Of a stretch of 64,000 nucleotides of DNA, positions 44,157-55,828 are shown in pieces; positions within the stretch are counted from its first letter, which is position 1; each line of letters begins with the position of its first letter. Made by a program: the position numbers and the translations under genes. This DNA comes from Arctopsyche grandis (Eukaryota; Arthropoda; Insecta; Trichoptera; Hydropsychidae). The notes below the pieces were generated by a model that was not told the origin of the DNA, did not search any database, and saw nothing but the letters and a program-made list of their open reading frames with translations. The stretch spans positions 22,250,486 through 22,314,485 of the forward strand of contig NC_135355.1 in the NCBI RefSeq assembly GCF_051622035.1, read 5' to 3'.

Positions 44157-45589
44157 TACTCTAGTTATTACTTATCATCTTATAGGTTTTCTCTTCTTAA
44201 TTTTTATTTTGAATTTTTCTTTCCTGAGGTATCGAATAGAAACATTTAATAAAGAGTTTTACAATTTTTTAATGTAGTTTTTTAATTAATTTAATTTAAT
44301 CGGAAGTAAAAAGTATTTTTTCTTTACATTCAATTAATTTGTATTCGTAATTAATTTAACTTAATTATTATAAAAAAATTCTTATCGACGACCGAGCGCG
44401 CAACGATCGGGTGCGATTTAAATCAAACGCGCAATAACCATGGAACCAAATTATACATACATACACACACATCTTTTGTATACATACATATGTATTTCAC
44501 ATATAATTTGTTTTCATATTATATTTCAATTATTATGGAAAATGATTTTGTTTAGTATAAATATTTCGCTCGTTTTATTTAATTTGGAACTATTATATGT
44601 ACATATATTGTGTAAAGAGTATTCTATGCCCTTAAGAGAACGCAGAGTGTACTCATGAAAATATCTCAAGATTTCTCTTATTTGTTTGGCCATTTAAATA
44701 ATATATGAAAAAGGTGAACACCCAAGAGCCAAATACGTGTTTTTGGGATACGTGTTTTGCAATTGAAGTGTATACATACGGTGCAAGCAGGTGTTTTGAA
44801 CTTCAAACTGATTGTATATACATATGTACAATATAACTTTAGATAAATTTCCACATTTTTGTTAATCACCATACTTTGACATTGAGCATTGTCTATTATT
44901 CAAAGGAATTGAACATTGTGAGCAAAGCCTGTGAAGTACGAACAAGTTAGCGTTCAGTGTTTGCATGACGAAGGTGAAGGTCGATCTTGGATTTTTTCTG
45001 TGTCGTGTGACAACACGTTTTCCATTGAAAGATTGACATTCATATGTCATCTTACTATTTATTATATAAAAGAAGTAGGAAAAATCCGCTTGCACACAAA
45101 AATAAAGTTTTCCGCTTGACGGTATTGTTTGTCACTTTATATTCGTATTGAATGTTTGTCCACAGATGTATAAGTAGATATGTACATACATACATATATA
45201 TTTTATGTTCACACGTTTGTGAAAATATATATACATATGTATGTACATAAATACGCAAGTATACGAACTACATATACATATTGCAAACGTATTAATTATT
45301 CAACTTGTATAAATGTGTGTATTATCAATATGAACCATTCTATAAAACAGATTTTGGGGTATTTACATATATTCTTAACTAATATAATATTTTCTTCATT
45401 TTTAAATTAATAATATTAGAGTATCCGTTTTATGTAAAAGTAAAATAAATTAGTTTTACAAACTGTGTATGCTAAAGAATTGAAATTTTCGAGTTATTGT
45501 TCATTTAAAATGTTGTCAAAAGTTTCTAACGTAATTTTATTCTAATTATCATAGCTACATAATGTAGAATTGCGTGTTCATAATAGTTT
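44157..45589. other. AT-rich intergenic DNA, nothing recognised
   Basis: Short stretches of ordinary composition (44930-45060) hold only brief frames; no exon with splice sites and no known repeat. Confidence 0.4.
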
Positions 45590-46203
45590 TTCTGATTTCC
45601 CGGGCTTTTTCAATGCCCAGGACACTGGGCGGAGCTCGAGATCGTTCCCGGGAATCCCAGAATTCCTAGATGGATGATGTAAAAATATATATTTTTTTTA
45701 ATTTAATTATTTTTTTATTAATAAGAAATTTATTTATTAAATAAAAAATTAAACAATATATTTTTTAACTGGAATACATGTAATTATACAAATAAATTTA
45801 TTTTAAATAGCTTCTTAAGGATACTAAAATATTTTAATGAGAATCTTTAATTCTTTTTGTCTTTGATAAATGTTTTTTCATTCATCTTCAAACACACAAT
45901 TGTTCCAACTTTATCAGAATCCAAAAAAATTCTTCAATTGTGGAATCGCCTATACAAAAAGGATACTCGCTTCATAATAGTTTCATCGTAGAATATTCAT
46001 ACATTCGTCTTTATTAAACCATTAAAAAATCGTTTCGATTGAAATATATTAGATGTATTTTTTACGGGATTCCAGATAAGAATTCCCGGGACACGGGATA
46101 TTAAAAAAATTCCGTGAGTTCCCGGAAATTTCCCAGAAATATATTTTTCCCGGGATATTATGAATTCCGTGAGTTCCTGGGTCGACCCCAGCAGAATCCC
46201 TAG
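45590..46203. repeat. Unclassified repeat with CCCGGGAATTCC words at both ends
   Basis: 'cgttcccgggaatcccagaa' and 'ttcctag' at 45650-45672, and 'tcgaccccagcagaatcccta' at 46182-46203, close a block whose right part repeats 'gaattcccgggacacggga' and 'ttccgtgagttcccgg' several times. The palindromic CCCGGG words suggest a fold-back or hAT-type terminal region, but both outer ends read in the same direction, so no inverted-repeat element can be called. Confidence 0.35.
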
Positions 46204-46870
46204 TTCATACTCAATTTTACAAATAAAGTACATATATGTATGTACATAAAATGTACATACATCAGAATAAATACATAAACTCAGAAACCGGAATAACTAT
46301 TCCACTTTTACATAAGTGTTCATTTAAACTTAAATATTAAAATTGTTCTATTCAACTATTATATTTTTTACCGAATATATGTATGTAGGTATATGTATAT
46401 ACATAAGTTTATTTTATTTTATACAGTAATGTTTTCAAGATCCGTAATAGTAATATTTTCAAGGTGTTTTATTTTTTTTTTAAATGTATTTTTAAATTTG
46501 AAAAATCTATTTTTTTACTTTTTTTCACATTAAAGAGTCAACATATAGGTATGTATGTACATATGTATTTACATAGTAATATAATAATTATTTGCTTGTA
46601 AAAGTCAATGTTTACATAATAGCATACGTCAGTACCATATTACATATACATACATATATTATACTGGAAAAATAACACAATTATTTTATAACTCAAAAAT
46701 GATTTTTCACACATTTTTTTTTTACTTTGCGTCAATAGATTTTTTTATTTTCATCATATTGATTCAAGAATTATACAGGAATAGTCGAAATATGATATTT
46801 CTAAGTGGAATTTTATTTAATTCTCATATAAAGACAATTTAATATAGTATCCCTATTAATTCAATTCAGA
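46204..46870. other. AT-rich DNA, nothing recognised
   Basis: Microsatellite tracts only. Confidence 0.4.
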
Positions 46871-46871
46871 T

Positions 46872-47015
46872 TCGTGTAAATACGAGTAAATAAAGTACAA
46901 GCTTTTAGCTCGGAATTTTACCGATTTAAAATTCAGAACACTTCCAATCAACCCTTTTAAACGAAAACAAAAAATAGTGTGGCCAGAATACTATTTTAGA
47001 ACACTTTTGAAGATT
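46872..47015. repeat. Fragment shared with the interior of the 48872 MITE
   Basis: 'gatttaaaattcagaacact', 'cttttaaacgaaaacaaaaa' and 'gtgtggccagaatac' match 49010-49082 at about 85-90 percent by eye. Confidence 0.6.
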
Positions 47016-48004
47016 TGTTATAACGAATAATTTTTAACGATGTACTTGCCCAGAGAAGTTTTTATTGGATATACGTCGACCACCAAGCATCAAATATGAC
47101 TGATGCTAAAATTATTTAGGATTGTCTGTGGACAATCATTACTTGACAACAATATAACGCCTGAAGCCACTTCTATTATTATAGCATTTCTCTGTATGTA
47201 TGTATGCTTCGTTCGTTGGTTCGTAGACGGGGACGCAGGCGTCGAATTCTGATAAACATACATTTTATTTCGAAAGAGAATAAACATAAATTGACAAACT
47301 ATAGTAATATAAATATAATAAATTATAGTAAGCTCATGTACATATGTACATACATCATTAAACTTTTTTTCTCATTTAATATTTAATATTTTTTATTTAT
47401 GAATACATACAAACATGAATCTAATAAAATTGACGCATTTGCCACATAACAGATTTATCAAATTTCAATTTAATTAAACATGAGAAAAAAGGCAAAGATA
47501 GAAACTCTGTCTCTCAGATACGCATATGTACATTGAGTATTGGTGAGTCAATCCTAATCATTTATTTATTTTGACATACATATGAATGAAAAAAATTACT
47601 TTCATTTTCACAATTGATGAATTCTTCCCATATAATTTAAAATTGATAAAACTTGTTGTTTTGTTTTTCAAATAAATTGCAAGCAAAATTCCAAACTGAC
47701 CTCTACCAATATAGAAACAAAAAAATCACACCTTTTTTAAGATTCATTGTATTATATTTATTGTATTTAAAAAAAAAATACTTTAATGGCAATTAATCTA
47801 TTATCATTAAAGAGGTCATGAACAACATTAATCTTTATTGACTTTGAATAATTTAATGTCATTTTATCGTTTTTATGTAAAATTATTTTATTAATGCTTA
47901 GACATACATATATTATTAAGTTTTTAACTTTTCTTCTCGGATAAATCTATACATACCTCCTGTTGCATTATACATACATAGTACTATGTTAAATTTAAAT
48001 TCTT
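47016..48004. other. AT-rich DNA, nothing recognised
   Basis: A short base-balanced stretch at 47040-47250 is unclassified; the rest is AT-rich. Confidence 0.35.
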
Positions 48005-48215
48005 TGAGTTTGATTATGTTTTTTAATGCTTATTATTACTAAATTATGTTCACAATGCATCTTCTATCTATTTTAATAGCTACTGATCTACTGATCATTT
48101 TCTATTTTACAATTTTATTTTATTTTTTTAACAATTATACTATTATATAATTATAATTTTAATGTTCAGCATATTATGAAAAAGAGCTCAAAAACCTATT
48201 TACAATTCATTCTTT
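48005..48215 (+). repeat. Repeat family R3
   Basis: 'ttactaaattatgttcacaa', 'atctattttaatagctactg', 'gatcattttctattttacaa' and 'gagctcaaaaacctatttac' recur reversed at 57690-57870, and the first two at 36890-36975. Confidence 0.65.
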
Positions 48216-48588
48216 GAGTTTGGTTTTTGCACATTGTGCTAAATTTAAATCAGAGGTATGGCCATTTAACACAATTTGCACATAGAATCTACTAACTCTG
48301 AACACTTTTGTTGCGAAGAAGATTGGTTAATGTAGTCGTAGAGTTGCATTGTAACGTGCACAAATCGTCTATTGCATTAGCTATCACAGCTTAACCTTAA
48401 ATGCCTTACATTTACATATCTATTGCATACATGCATACAATATGTACATCGAAACAATGGTAATTTTATTCCAAGCACTCACTGACCTTGTTTGTTTGGT
48501 GACAAACAATTTTATTTTATTTGAAAAAAGTGTTGTCTAATGTAGCTCAAATGTTTAATTATATCGATCTACATATATGTGTACGTAT

Positions 48589-48760
48589 CTATATATATAA
48601 AAATCAATGTTTGTTTGTCACGTATGCGTTCCTATACCATTCAATCGATTGCGATGAAACTTACAGGAGTTATTGTGTGTATGTCCAGGATGGTTTCTGT
48701 AAAAAAAAATCGCCTAAAAACGGGAATGAGTGACATTGCAACGCGATAATTTTAAATGTT
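48589..48760 (+). repeat. Fragment of an insect interspersed repeat ('tatataaaaatcaatgtttg' type)
   Basis: 'atatataaaaatcaatgttt' followed by 'gtttgtcacgtatgcgttcc', 'ttcaatcgattgcgatgaaa' and 'aaaaacgggaatgagtgac' is a pattern seen at the ends of several arthropod transposon families (Helitron and RTE among them). No frame. The family is not decided. Confidence 0.4.
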
Positions 48761-48871
48761 TTCGCGTCTCCACCTGCGTTGGTAAAATAAACAAATAATT
48801 TATTATTTGGTAAAATAAACAAATAATTTAATAATTTCAAATGTGTCCGCCTGCGTTTTTCCGACAAATTA

Positions 48872-49461
48872 CACTGTTCGGCAAATGACGACTTTTTTTG
48901 GTTCAGAGACGAGATATTACTTTTCTTATAGATCTATGCCCAGTGAACACGAATCTGGTAAAAAAAAATCCGTGCTCTACTAATACGAATTTTTTGCTCG
49001 TAAATTTATAGATTTAAAATTCAGCACACATCCAATTAACTCTTTTAAACGAAAACAAAAAATAATGTGGCCAGAACACTATCCTAATAAACACGTTTCA
49101 ATAGAAAATACTCAATATAATATAGTATTAACAGTGGGAAAAAATCCCAAGTGAAAATACGTACTTTTGATTTGAACTGGACGACTACTTAGAGAGATTT
49201 GAAAGCTGAAAAGTACTACAAATGAAAGATAAAATACCCGACTATAGATTCCAATATTCATTTTGAACAGGAAATTAACGGATTTTGAGAAATTGACCGA
49301 ACAACACCAAGATATAGAAAAATCGCGCGATTTAAAAAACACATATATCTCCGAATCTCGAGCCAATCAACACTTTTTATTACCAGATTCGTGTTCACTG
49401 GGCATAGATCTATAAGAAAAGTTATATCTCGTCTCTGAACCATTTTTCGTGTCGAACAGTG
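48872..49461. mobile_element. CACTG-ended MITE with about 90-bp terminal repeats and TTA duplication (590 bp)
   Basis: Left end CACTGTTCGGCAAATGACGA, right end (reversed) CACTGTTCGACACGAAAAAT. The arms then agree closely from 'ggttcagagacgagatat' to 'gaacacgaatctggta' (48900-48960 and 49379-49440). TTA stands on both sides (48869-48871, 49462-49464). A CACT start with a 3-bp duplication fits the CACTA/EnSpm superfamily; PIF/Harbinger also uses TTA. No transposase. Relatives: 37027-37440 and 46872-47015. Confidence 0.75.
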
Positions 49462-49539
49462 TTATCATTACTGTAATTTAATTTGATTAAAAAGTATTTA
49501 TTTGAAATTGAAACATTCACTTATCGAAACACATCGAGA

Positions 49540-49606
49540 AACGGGAACGGGAACGAGAATTGCATGAGTTATGGTGGCATTGCAACGCATGCCGCGTTCA
49601 GATAGT
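49540..49606 (+). repeat. Fragment shared with 12685-12735
   Basis: 'gaacgggaacgagaattgca' and 'tggcattgcaac' match the sequence right of the palindromic (TA)n block at 12592-12705. A related phrase ('cgggaatgagtgacattgca') ends the repeat at 48589. Confidence 0.45.
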
Positions 49607-49933
49607 TATATATAAAATGTTTACATGTTTGTAATATATATGTATGTACATGTGCATATATATGAATATTATATACATTCCTATAAATATATGTACGTAC
49701 AAGCCTATTTTTTCCGATTCCAGCTATTTTTTTTTAATATAAAAATAATATTTTTTTAACAAACAACTATTTCAATATACAAAATGATGTTTCATATTTA
49801 ATATGTACTACATATTTATTTTGATAAAATTTTGAATGCAAAATTTAAATATATTTTTATATAAAATTAAGTTCGTAAAAATCATCACTTCGAAATTTTT
49901 ATTAAGTTTAGTACCTTTTAATTTTTTTAAGAA

Positions 49934-52492
49934 ATGGAAATCGGCGTAAGAATCGTGGGATTCCTTTTGTTAATAATAGATTTTATAACGACTCCATTTT
50001 ATTGGATCGCATCAAGAAGGCATAGTAAAAAAAAACTACCACCGATACGGGATCCTCTTCTATTGCTCAGTGGAACAAAATTGGCTGATCTTATTAGAAG
50101 AAAGCAGGTATGTGAGTAAAACTTCTGAAAAATTTATGATTGAAATACCAAAGACACTAAATAAAACCAATTTCAGGTTTCAAGCCAACACATCATTGAG
50201 ATATTTATCAAACGTGTGAAAGAAGTTAATCCTTTTTTGAACGCTGTAGTTGAAGACAGGTTTAGGGAAGCCATTGAAGAATCTAAAAATGTAGACAGAT
50301 ATTTAGATGGAATATCTAATGATGATGACTTGAAGAAGTTGGAGGTCGAAAAACCATTCTTCGGTGTTCCTATATCTGTTAAAGAAAGTTGCTCAGTTTC
50401 CGGTTAGTATATTATTCGTTTTATTAAATAATGTGTAGATTTATATCCTTTCCTATCTTCTGGAATAAAACATTTTATTTTTATATTAATTAAACCAATT
50501 AAATATTTTATTTTCGTTTCAGGAATGTCACAGAGCGTTGGATCACTTCCTCGCGCTGGTACCAAAGCAATCAATGATTGTCAAGCTGTAGCTAATATGA
50601 AAGCTTTGGGAGCTATTCCATTGTTGATCAGTAACACTCCAGAATTATGTCTTTCCTGGGAATCGACAAATCTTATTACGGGAAGAACCAATAATCCATA
50701 CTCGATGAACCGCACTTGTGGTGGATCATCTGGAGGCGAAGTTATTACAATTCTTGGTTACAATTTAATACAACTTAAATCATAGGTGATCAGGAGTGAA
50801 TTAAGCTTTTTCATGAATTTTAAGGCAGCATTGATAGCAAGCGGTGCTTCAGTCTGTGGTGTTGCATCTGATATTGCTGGCTCAATTAGAATACCAGCTA
50901 TGTTCAATGGAATATTTGGCCATAAGCCGTCATCTGGTTAGTAAAATAAAAATGACAAAAATTTGAACATTCGAACGTTTATTGCTAATACTCAAAATTC
51001 TTACAATAATTTGTATTGCTGTCTGACTACACCATTTCTTTGACGATTCAAAATATAAATTACGTTAATGTAAATATTTACAAACATATGAGTGCTCTAG
51101 CTAGTTATGGGATTACACATAGTAAAGGAAATGTATTATATAATTACAGTAATAGTAATACCTTTTTTGTCATTATATCGACTATGGATTTTCGTTATTT
51201 TATTAAAATTACCGATAATTTGATTGTTTTCAAGGCATATCTCCCATTGATGGGCACTATCCAACATCAACCGATGAAAATTTTTCCAAATTCTTGACTA
51301 TTGGACCATTAACAAGATATTCAGAAGATCTCAAACCAATGCTAAAGGCTTTAGCAGGAAATAATGCTGAAATTTTAAAACTTGATGAACCCGTTGACTT
51401 GAAAGATTTGAAGGTTTTTATTTTTTTATATGTATATATATATATACATACATATTATATGATAATTATTTAGAAATAAATTCATCACAGCATCTTTTAT
51501 TTAGGTTTTGTATATGATGGAAGCTGGAAAATCTTTTGTTATGATACCAGTGAATAGAGATATTCAAGGAGTCATGCTAAAAGCCTTGAATTATCTTGAA
51601 AATCAACACAATGTTAAAGTTGAAAAAGTAAGCAATTTAAAAAAAAATATCTATTTATATTGAATAAAACAATTCCTATTAATTTGTATATTTTTTTAGG
51701 CAAAGTTTAAAGAAATGGAAGATTCTGTTGAAATATCAGTATCAGTATTTTTTGGCATGCAAGATATACCTAATATGTTAAGAGATGAAAATAACCCAAA
51801 GGTTTTATTATATATAAATATAAATTGAGTTAAAATCTGTTGCTTTTAATTTATTCAATCCATGATTTTTTTAGCATCAAAAAAATGTTTACATCGAATT
51901 TATAAAGAGTATTTTGGGATTAGGTTCATTTTCACCACACAGCTTAGGTTTTTATTTACTTCATGCAACTAATCTTTTTATTCCAAAAACTTCGTATAAG
52001 AGTTATTGTAATCAAGCCAAACAACTAGAAGAAAAAATTCAGGTCAGAAATTTTAGATTTTGAAGATAGTTGGAATTATCAAAAGAAAAGACAAAAAATT
52101 ATTATTTTTATTATTTTTAGCGTGCACTCGGTACTAATGGAGTATTTTTATATCCAACATTTCCAATACCAGCGTTTTATCACAATCAAGTTTTCACTAA
52201 ACCAGCTGGTGTATTATACACAATGATTTTCAATATATTGGGGCTACCTTCCACACATGTACCTCTAGGACTAGATTCAAATGGACTTCCTATAGGAATT
52301 CAAGTATGTGCAAAACGATATTTATCCAAATATACATATGTATGTATGTAGATTTATTAGTCAATATTTTATTTATTTACTCTTTTTCAACAGGTGGTTG
52401 CTGCGAGAAATCAAGATAGGCTATGTTTGGCAGTAGCAAAAGAACTCGAAAAAGGCTTTGGTGGCTGGGTAAAACCACCCATGTCAGCATAA
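49934..52492 (+). CDS. FAAH2: Fatty-acid amide hydrolase 2-like, copy 3
   Basis: Ten exons: 49934-50107, 50177-50402, 50523-50740, 50825-50936, 51235-51413, 51505-51627, 51700-51801, 51875-52042, 52121-52303 and 52394-52492; 1584 nt, 527 aa. Frames join without conflict; the donor after exon 3 (GTTATT) is weak. An N-terminal hydrophobic anchor (residues 7-25) is followed by the amidase-signature domain with Lys127 ('ISVKES'), Ser202 ('GGSSGGE') and nucleophile Ser226 ('DIAGSIRIP'), spaced 75 and 99 as in FAAH. C-terminus 'FGGWVKPPMSA'. Exons 4/5, 7/8 and 9/10 here are single exons in copies 1 and 2. The protein is clearly more diverged from copies 1 and 2 than they are from each other ('SWESTNLITGRTNNPY' against 'CWETFNYVTGTTKNPY'), so its substrate may differ. 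An acceptor-like 'ttttttaag' directly precedes the ATG, suggesting a noncoding upstream exon, perhaps 38305-38617. Confidence 0.94.
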
Positions 52493-52549
52493 ATATACCA
52501 AGTTGTGAAAATTGGGTAAAATAACCAGTATCAACGTTAACATCATAAA

Positions 52550-52555
52550 AATAAA
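52550..52555 (+). promoter_or_regulatory. Proximal polyadenylation signal of FAAH copy 3
   Basis: AATAAA 58 bp after the stop codon, before the hairpin element at 52577. Confidence 0.4.
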
Positions 52556-52576
52556 TTGTGGACATTATATTTTGTT

Positions 52577-52737
52577 ATATGTGCCCATAATTATGAAAGT
52601 GGTCCAAGTCAAGAAAAAAAACATTTTTTTTAATCAATTATATATTACAATACAACCGATATTAAACGATAAAATCGACTTTAAAAGAAATAAAATTTTT
52701 CTTGACTTAGACCACTTTCATAATTATGGGCACATAT
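52577..52737. mobile_element. Hairpin MITE in the 3' UTR of FAAH copy 3
   Basis: Arms 'gtgcccataattatgaaagt' plus 'ggtccaagtcaagaaaa' (52581) and their mirror ending 'ctttcataattatgggcac' (52733) pair over about 40 bp with one mismatch, around a loop of about 75 bp; ATAT/TA on both sides. Nonautonomous, superfamily open (TA flank would fit Tc1/mariner). Confidence 0.75.
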
Positions 52738-52774
52738 ATGTATAACACGCACATTTGTTATATTTTTACTTTGA

Positions 52775-52780
52775 AATAAA
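52775..52780 (+). promoter_or_regulatory. Distal polyadenylation signal of FAAH copy 3
   Basis: AATAAA beyond the hairpin MITE. Use of this signal would place the hairpin in the mRNA. Confidence 0.45.
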
Positions 52781-52924
52781 TTTCTTTTTAGTATAATTTA
52801 CAATAGTTGAGTGTTTTTTTTTATTTGAATAAGTATCATCCACTTTTCATACTACGAAAACCTCGGTAAATGATTATGGAGTAAAGAAAATTTACGTTGT
52901 TGGTTTAGTTCCTGGTCATATTTC

Positions 52925-53775
52925 CAAGTATTCGAATGGTACGCTAGAGCAGTGCTTCCCAATTACTTTCATGTCACGACCCCCTAAATCTGAAAGAATT
53001 AATTCCCGGCCCATAAAACAATTTTTTTCTAGTTAAAAGGTTTATATGGCAGTAATTATTACAATTATAATACATATTTATATTCAGCACAAAATTATAG
53101 GAACTTGCTTAAAAACATTTTTTTTAAATAAAAACTATACACACATGAAACAATTTAATGCGATAGATGAGGTCGCATGTTTTTACATAACAAATCGATA
53201 TCGGGTTCAATGTCAGAATCTTCCAAAGTCTCCGTGGAAAGGCATGACCTTTGCTTTTTTTTAATATAAGTAATGACGAAAATGCTGTTTCGCATAGGTA
53301 CGTAGTCGCAAAAGGAATAAAAGTTACCAGGGCTTCTTTTCCAATAGCAGGATATTCTTGCTGTCGCCTTAAACAGAATTTTGAAATACTTTTTTTATTT
53401 AAATCCACTTCAAGCAAATTATTTGATCTGATATCGATCAACTCTTCTTGGGCTGTCTACGCAATATGATCATATTTTAAGGACTTGGCAAATGATGTCA
53501 TTATCCAATTTTTCCTTTCATCCTCATTCAAGTTTGGGAAATATTGCCTTAAATATATACATTCCCTAAATATGTAATGTGGAAAAATATTCATAAATGA
53601 ATATTTGTACTTTCTATTGAATATTTTCGCGGCCCCCGCGAGGAATCCTACGGCCCCCTAGGGGGTCGCGACTCCCAATTTGGGAAGCACTGCGCTAGAG
53701 AATGTAAAATGCAAGAAATGAAGATGGGTGAATGAAGTTAGAAAAATGTATGGGATGAGATGGTTGGATTAATAA
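52925..53775 (+). mobile_element. LINE 3' fragment split by a hAT element
   Basis: 'gaatggtacgctagag' before and 'aatgtaaaatgcaagaaatg', 'aagatgggtgaatgaagtta' and 'gggatgagatggttgga' after the hAT join to the LINE region encoding 'EWYPREGKR' and 'GRWVNEIRKMCGMRWM' (residues about 437-471 of the 14147 ORF). Confidence 0.7.
52950..53692 (-). mobile_element. hAT element with decayed transposase (743 bp)
   Basis: Ends CAGTGCTTCCCAATTACTTT and (reversed) CAGTGCTTCCCAAATTGGGA; perfect 8-bp duplication CGCTAGAG (52942-52949, 53693-53700). The minus-strand frame around 53124-53530 reads 'QYFPNLNEDERKNWIM', 'AQEELIDIRSNNLLEVDL' and 'FIPFATTYLCETAFSSLL', the hAT C-terminal region of the ZBED5/FAM200-like type. 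One stop separates two parts of it, and the N-terminal zinc finger and catalytic core are deleted. Confidence 0.9.
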
Positions 53776-53925
53776 AACAGGACATACGTACATACATATA
53801 TCGAGAGTTTCGAAATATTTTCATAAATTAATTTCTTGGCACGGACTTCATTTCAAATTTTTCCTGGGAAAGGGAGGGGGGAGGCAAAAGTTGCAAATTA
53901 TGTGGTTGTTTTTTATAAAACCATT

Positions 53926-54416
53926 TTTTAGAAGCTTCTGAACGACATGTGTGACGACCACCTTTTCGCCCTTAAAACGGCTCCACGTTGAGAGCGCGGA
54001 GGGCGAAACAGGTGTACTTCCAGGGAACGCGTTGTTAGGTAAACCGTGGATTGATGTGACTGGGATGTGTCGTGGGATCGTAGAGTTCTCCTGGTCGTAT
54101 GCTCATCGTCTAAATGCAGCGCAGCTGTAATAGCCGGTGATTAGGTCACCAGGTCCTTCTTATAGCGTAGATGCTTCTACATAGCTTTTAGGAGCTGTGG
54201 CTGAAGGGTGCGTAGAAGATACGGGGGCAGGATATGTGATCTCCACTGCCTCATGTGACGATCTCGATGGAACCTCGTGAAAGCTTGAAAGCTCGACAAA
54301 GAAGCCCGCGTCTGGGGTGGGTTAGCGCACAGGAAGTTTTGGGATTGCCATGCTAAACATTGGCATTGCTGCCAACTGTCAAGACGATTAAGAGAACGTA
54401 GTGTTACACAAGTTTA
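53926..54416. other. GC-rich block, unclassified
   Basis: About 490 bp of ordinary GC content with no open frame and no close relative in the window. The edges (TGTGACGACC left, GTGTTACA right) have LTR-like dinucleotides, but no matching flank duplication, so I leave it unassigned. Confidence 0.35.
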
Positions 54417-54517
54417 AATTTAATATAGTTTCTGCTGGTCTGCAATAAGTTTAAATTTGTTGGCTCAACTTTTAACAGCGAATAATCGATTTGATTAAGA
54501 TTCATACTCCATAATAT

Positions 54518-54916
54518 TGTTACGTACACCGCGTAAGTGCAATCGGATTAAGCCGAATAGAATCCCAGAGACTGTGTGACCGTTCGAGGATTATCTCCCC
54601 CGCATGCACTTAGCGGCGATAGCATTCCCGTACAGTTCTCAGAAGTGACCCATACCGTGGGACCGAGTGTCGTGGGAATACATATCCGAATACGTGACTA
54701 TACAATAGGTTGGATTGTATAGTCACGTACTATACAACAGTGGACTATACAACAGATTGGACGTTGAAGATGTCCTGGGAGATCTATCTCCTATAAAGCG
54801 ATATCAGGTCATTCTGGACTGAGCACTGCCAGTGCGTGTACCTCCTTAATCATAAATAAATGATGTGAAACGACTATGGCCTTTTACTTGGATCCTCCAC
54901 CCATCCTTACGCAACA
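54518..54916. mobile_element. Solo LTR of an LTR retrotransposon (Ty3/gypsy-like)
   Basis: 399 bp, from TGTTACG to GCAACA, flanked by ATAT on both sides (54514-54517, 54917-54920), a 4-bp target duplication. It includes a TATA-like 'ctataaagcg' and AATAAA-like words near 54845. No internal region is present: a solo fossil left by recombination between the two LTRs. The matching flanks suggest moderate age. Confidence 0.75.
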
Positions 54917-54965
54917 ATATCTTAAATTATGTCATTTTTCCAAAGGAAATATTATTACTTTGTAC

Positions 54966-55430
54966 GTAGTAACAATAGATGAAGTTTTGTTATCATGAGA
55001 AAATTCGAACTCTAGATTTTGACTTATTCGAACTCATAATCGATTTAGAAAAATTTTGTGGTGTGTCTGTGTATTTTGGGAATTTTTAGAACACAGTCCT
55101 ATCAAACTGAAACTTAGTATCGGTTACTGAAATTTTTATCGACATGACGTAAATTTTTTTACGTTGTCCAAATACTTTTTTTTTTACGAGATATTTATTA
55201 TAATCGACTGGACATATAAACTTCGCACGTTGATACAGACATATGAGTTCTTTCCGTCATTGTAGAATCGAAAATTATAAGTCTAGTGGATAATAATAAA
55301 AATCTCGTAAAAAATATATATATTTGCGACCAATTTTCGTGCGACGGGAGATCCGCGCGAGCAATTTTCATGCGAGCGGTTATCCTGTTAGCGATTCACA
55401 TTTGACACTTTACCCGTAACAAAAACTTTT
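54966..55430. repeat. Interspersed repeat family R1
   Basis: Starts 'gtagtaacaatagatgaag' like 29592. It shares 'gtgtctgtgtattttggga', 'aactgaaacttagtatcgg' and 'atcgacatgacgtaa', then 'caaatactttttttttt', 'ataatcgactggacatat' (also at 57105-57150), and ends with CG-rich GCGACCAATTTTCGTGCGA words and 'gattcacatttgacac'. Confidence 0.65.
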
Positions 55431-55451
55431 ACCAGTAACAACAGGCCAACA

Positions 55452-55828
55452 TGGCCGAGTTGGTCCCAACTCGCAGGATGGTGACCGAAACTGGACTAAT
55501 TGGATTATTAATCACATATATTAGTCACATACGATCGCCCAAAAGACAATTTTTGCCATGAAAATCACGAATATGGAATATTTAGCACTCGAGTTCTCGT
55601 TAGTATGATGGACTTTTCGGCTGCCAGATTTTCCGTTATAGAGATTTTAGTGACTTTTATGCGAGCGCTTTGTGACCAATAATCACCGAACTGTCGTAGA
55701 GCCGCCACAAACTACGAATATTAAGATCTTCAATCAGCGATAGAAATTAATTTGTAATACTTTTGTGGCGGCTCGCTATACGACATGGTCGAGTTTGGTC
55801 ACCTTCCTGTGAGTGGGGACCAACTCGA
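55452..55828. mobile_element. Inverted-repeat element carrying a nested MITE
   Basis: Outer arms 'cgagttggtcccaactcgca' plus 'ggatggtgacc' (55458) and their mirror 'ggtcaccttcctgtgagtgg' (55797) pair over about 33 bp. Inside, 55505-55692 is the reversed CGGTTCGGTGATTA-family MITE seen at 27973-28156, followed by a second small palindrome 'gagccgccacaaa' / 'tttgtggcggctc' (55697-55776). Confidence 0.65.

Noticed and set aside
45590-46203. Inverted-repeat transposon with CCCGGG ends
   Set aside because: The outer words stand in direct, not inverted, order, so a TIR element is not supported.
53926-54416. GC-rich block as a third solo LTR
   Set aside because: Edges are LTR-like but no matching target duplication or regulatory words could be found.
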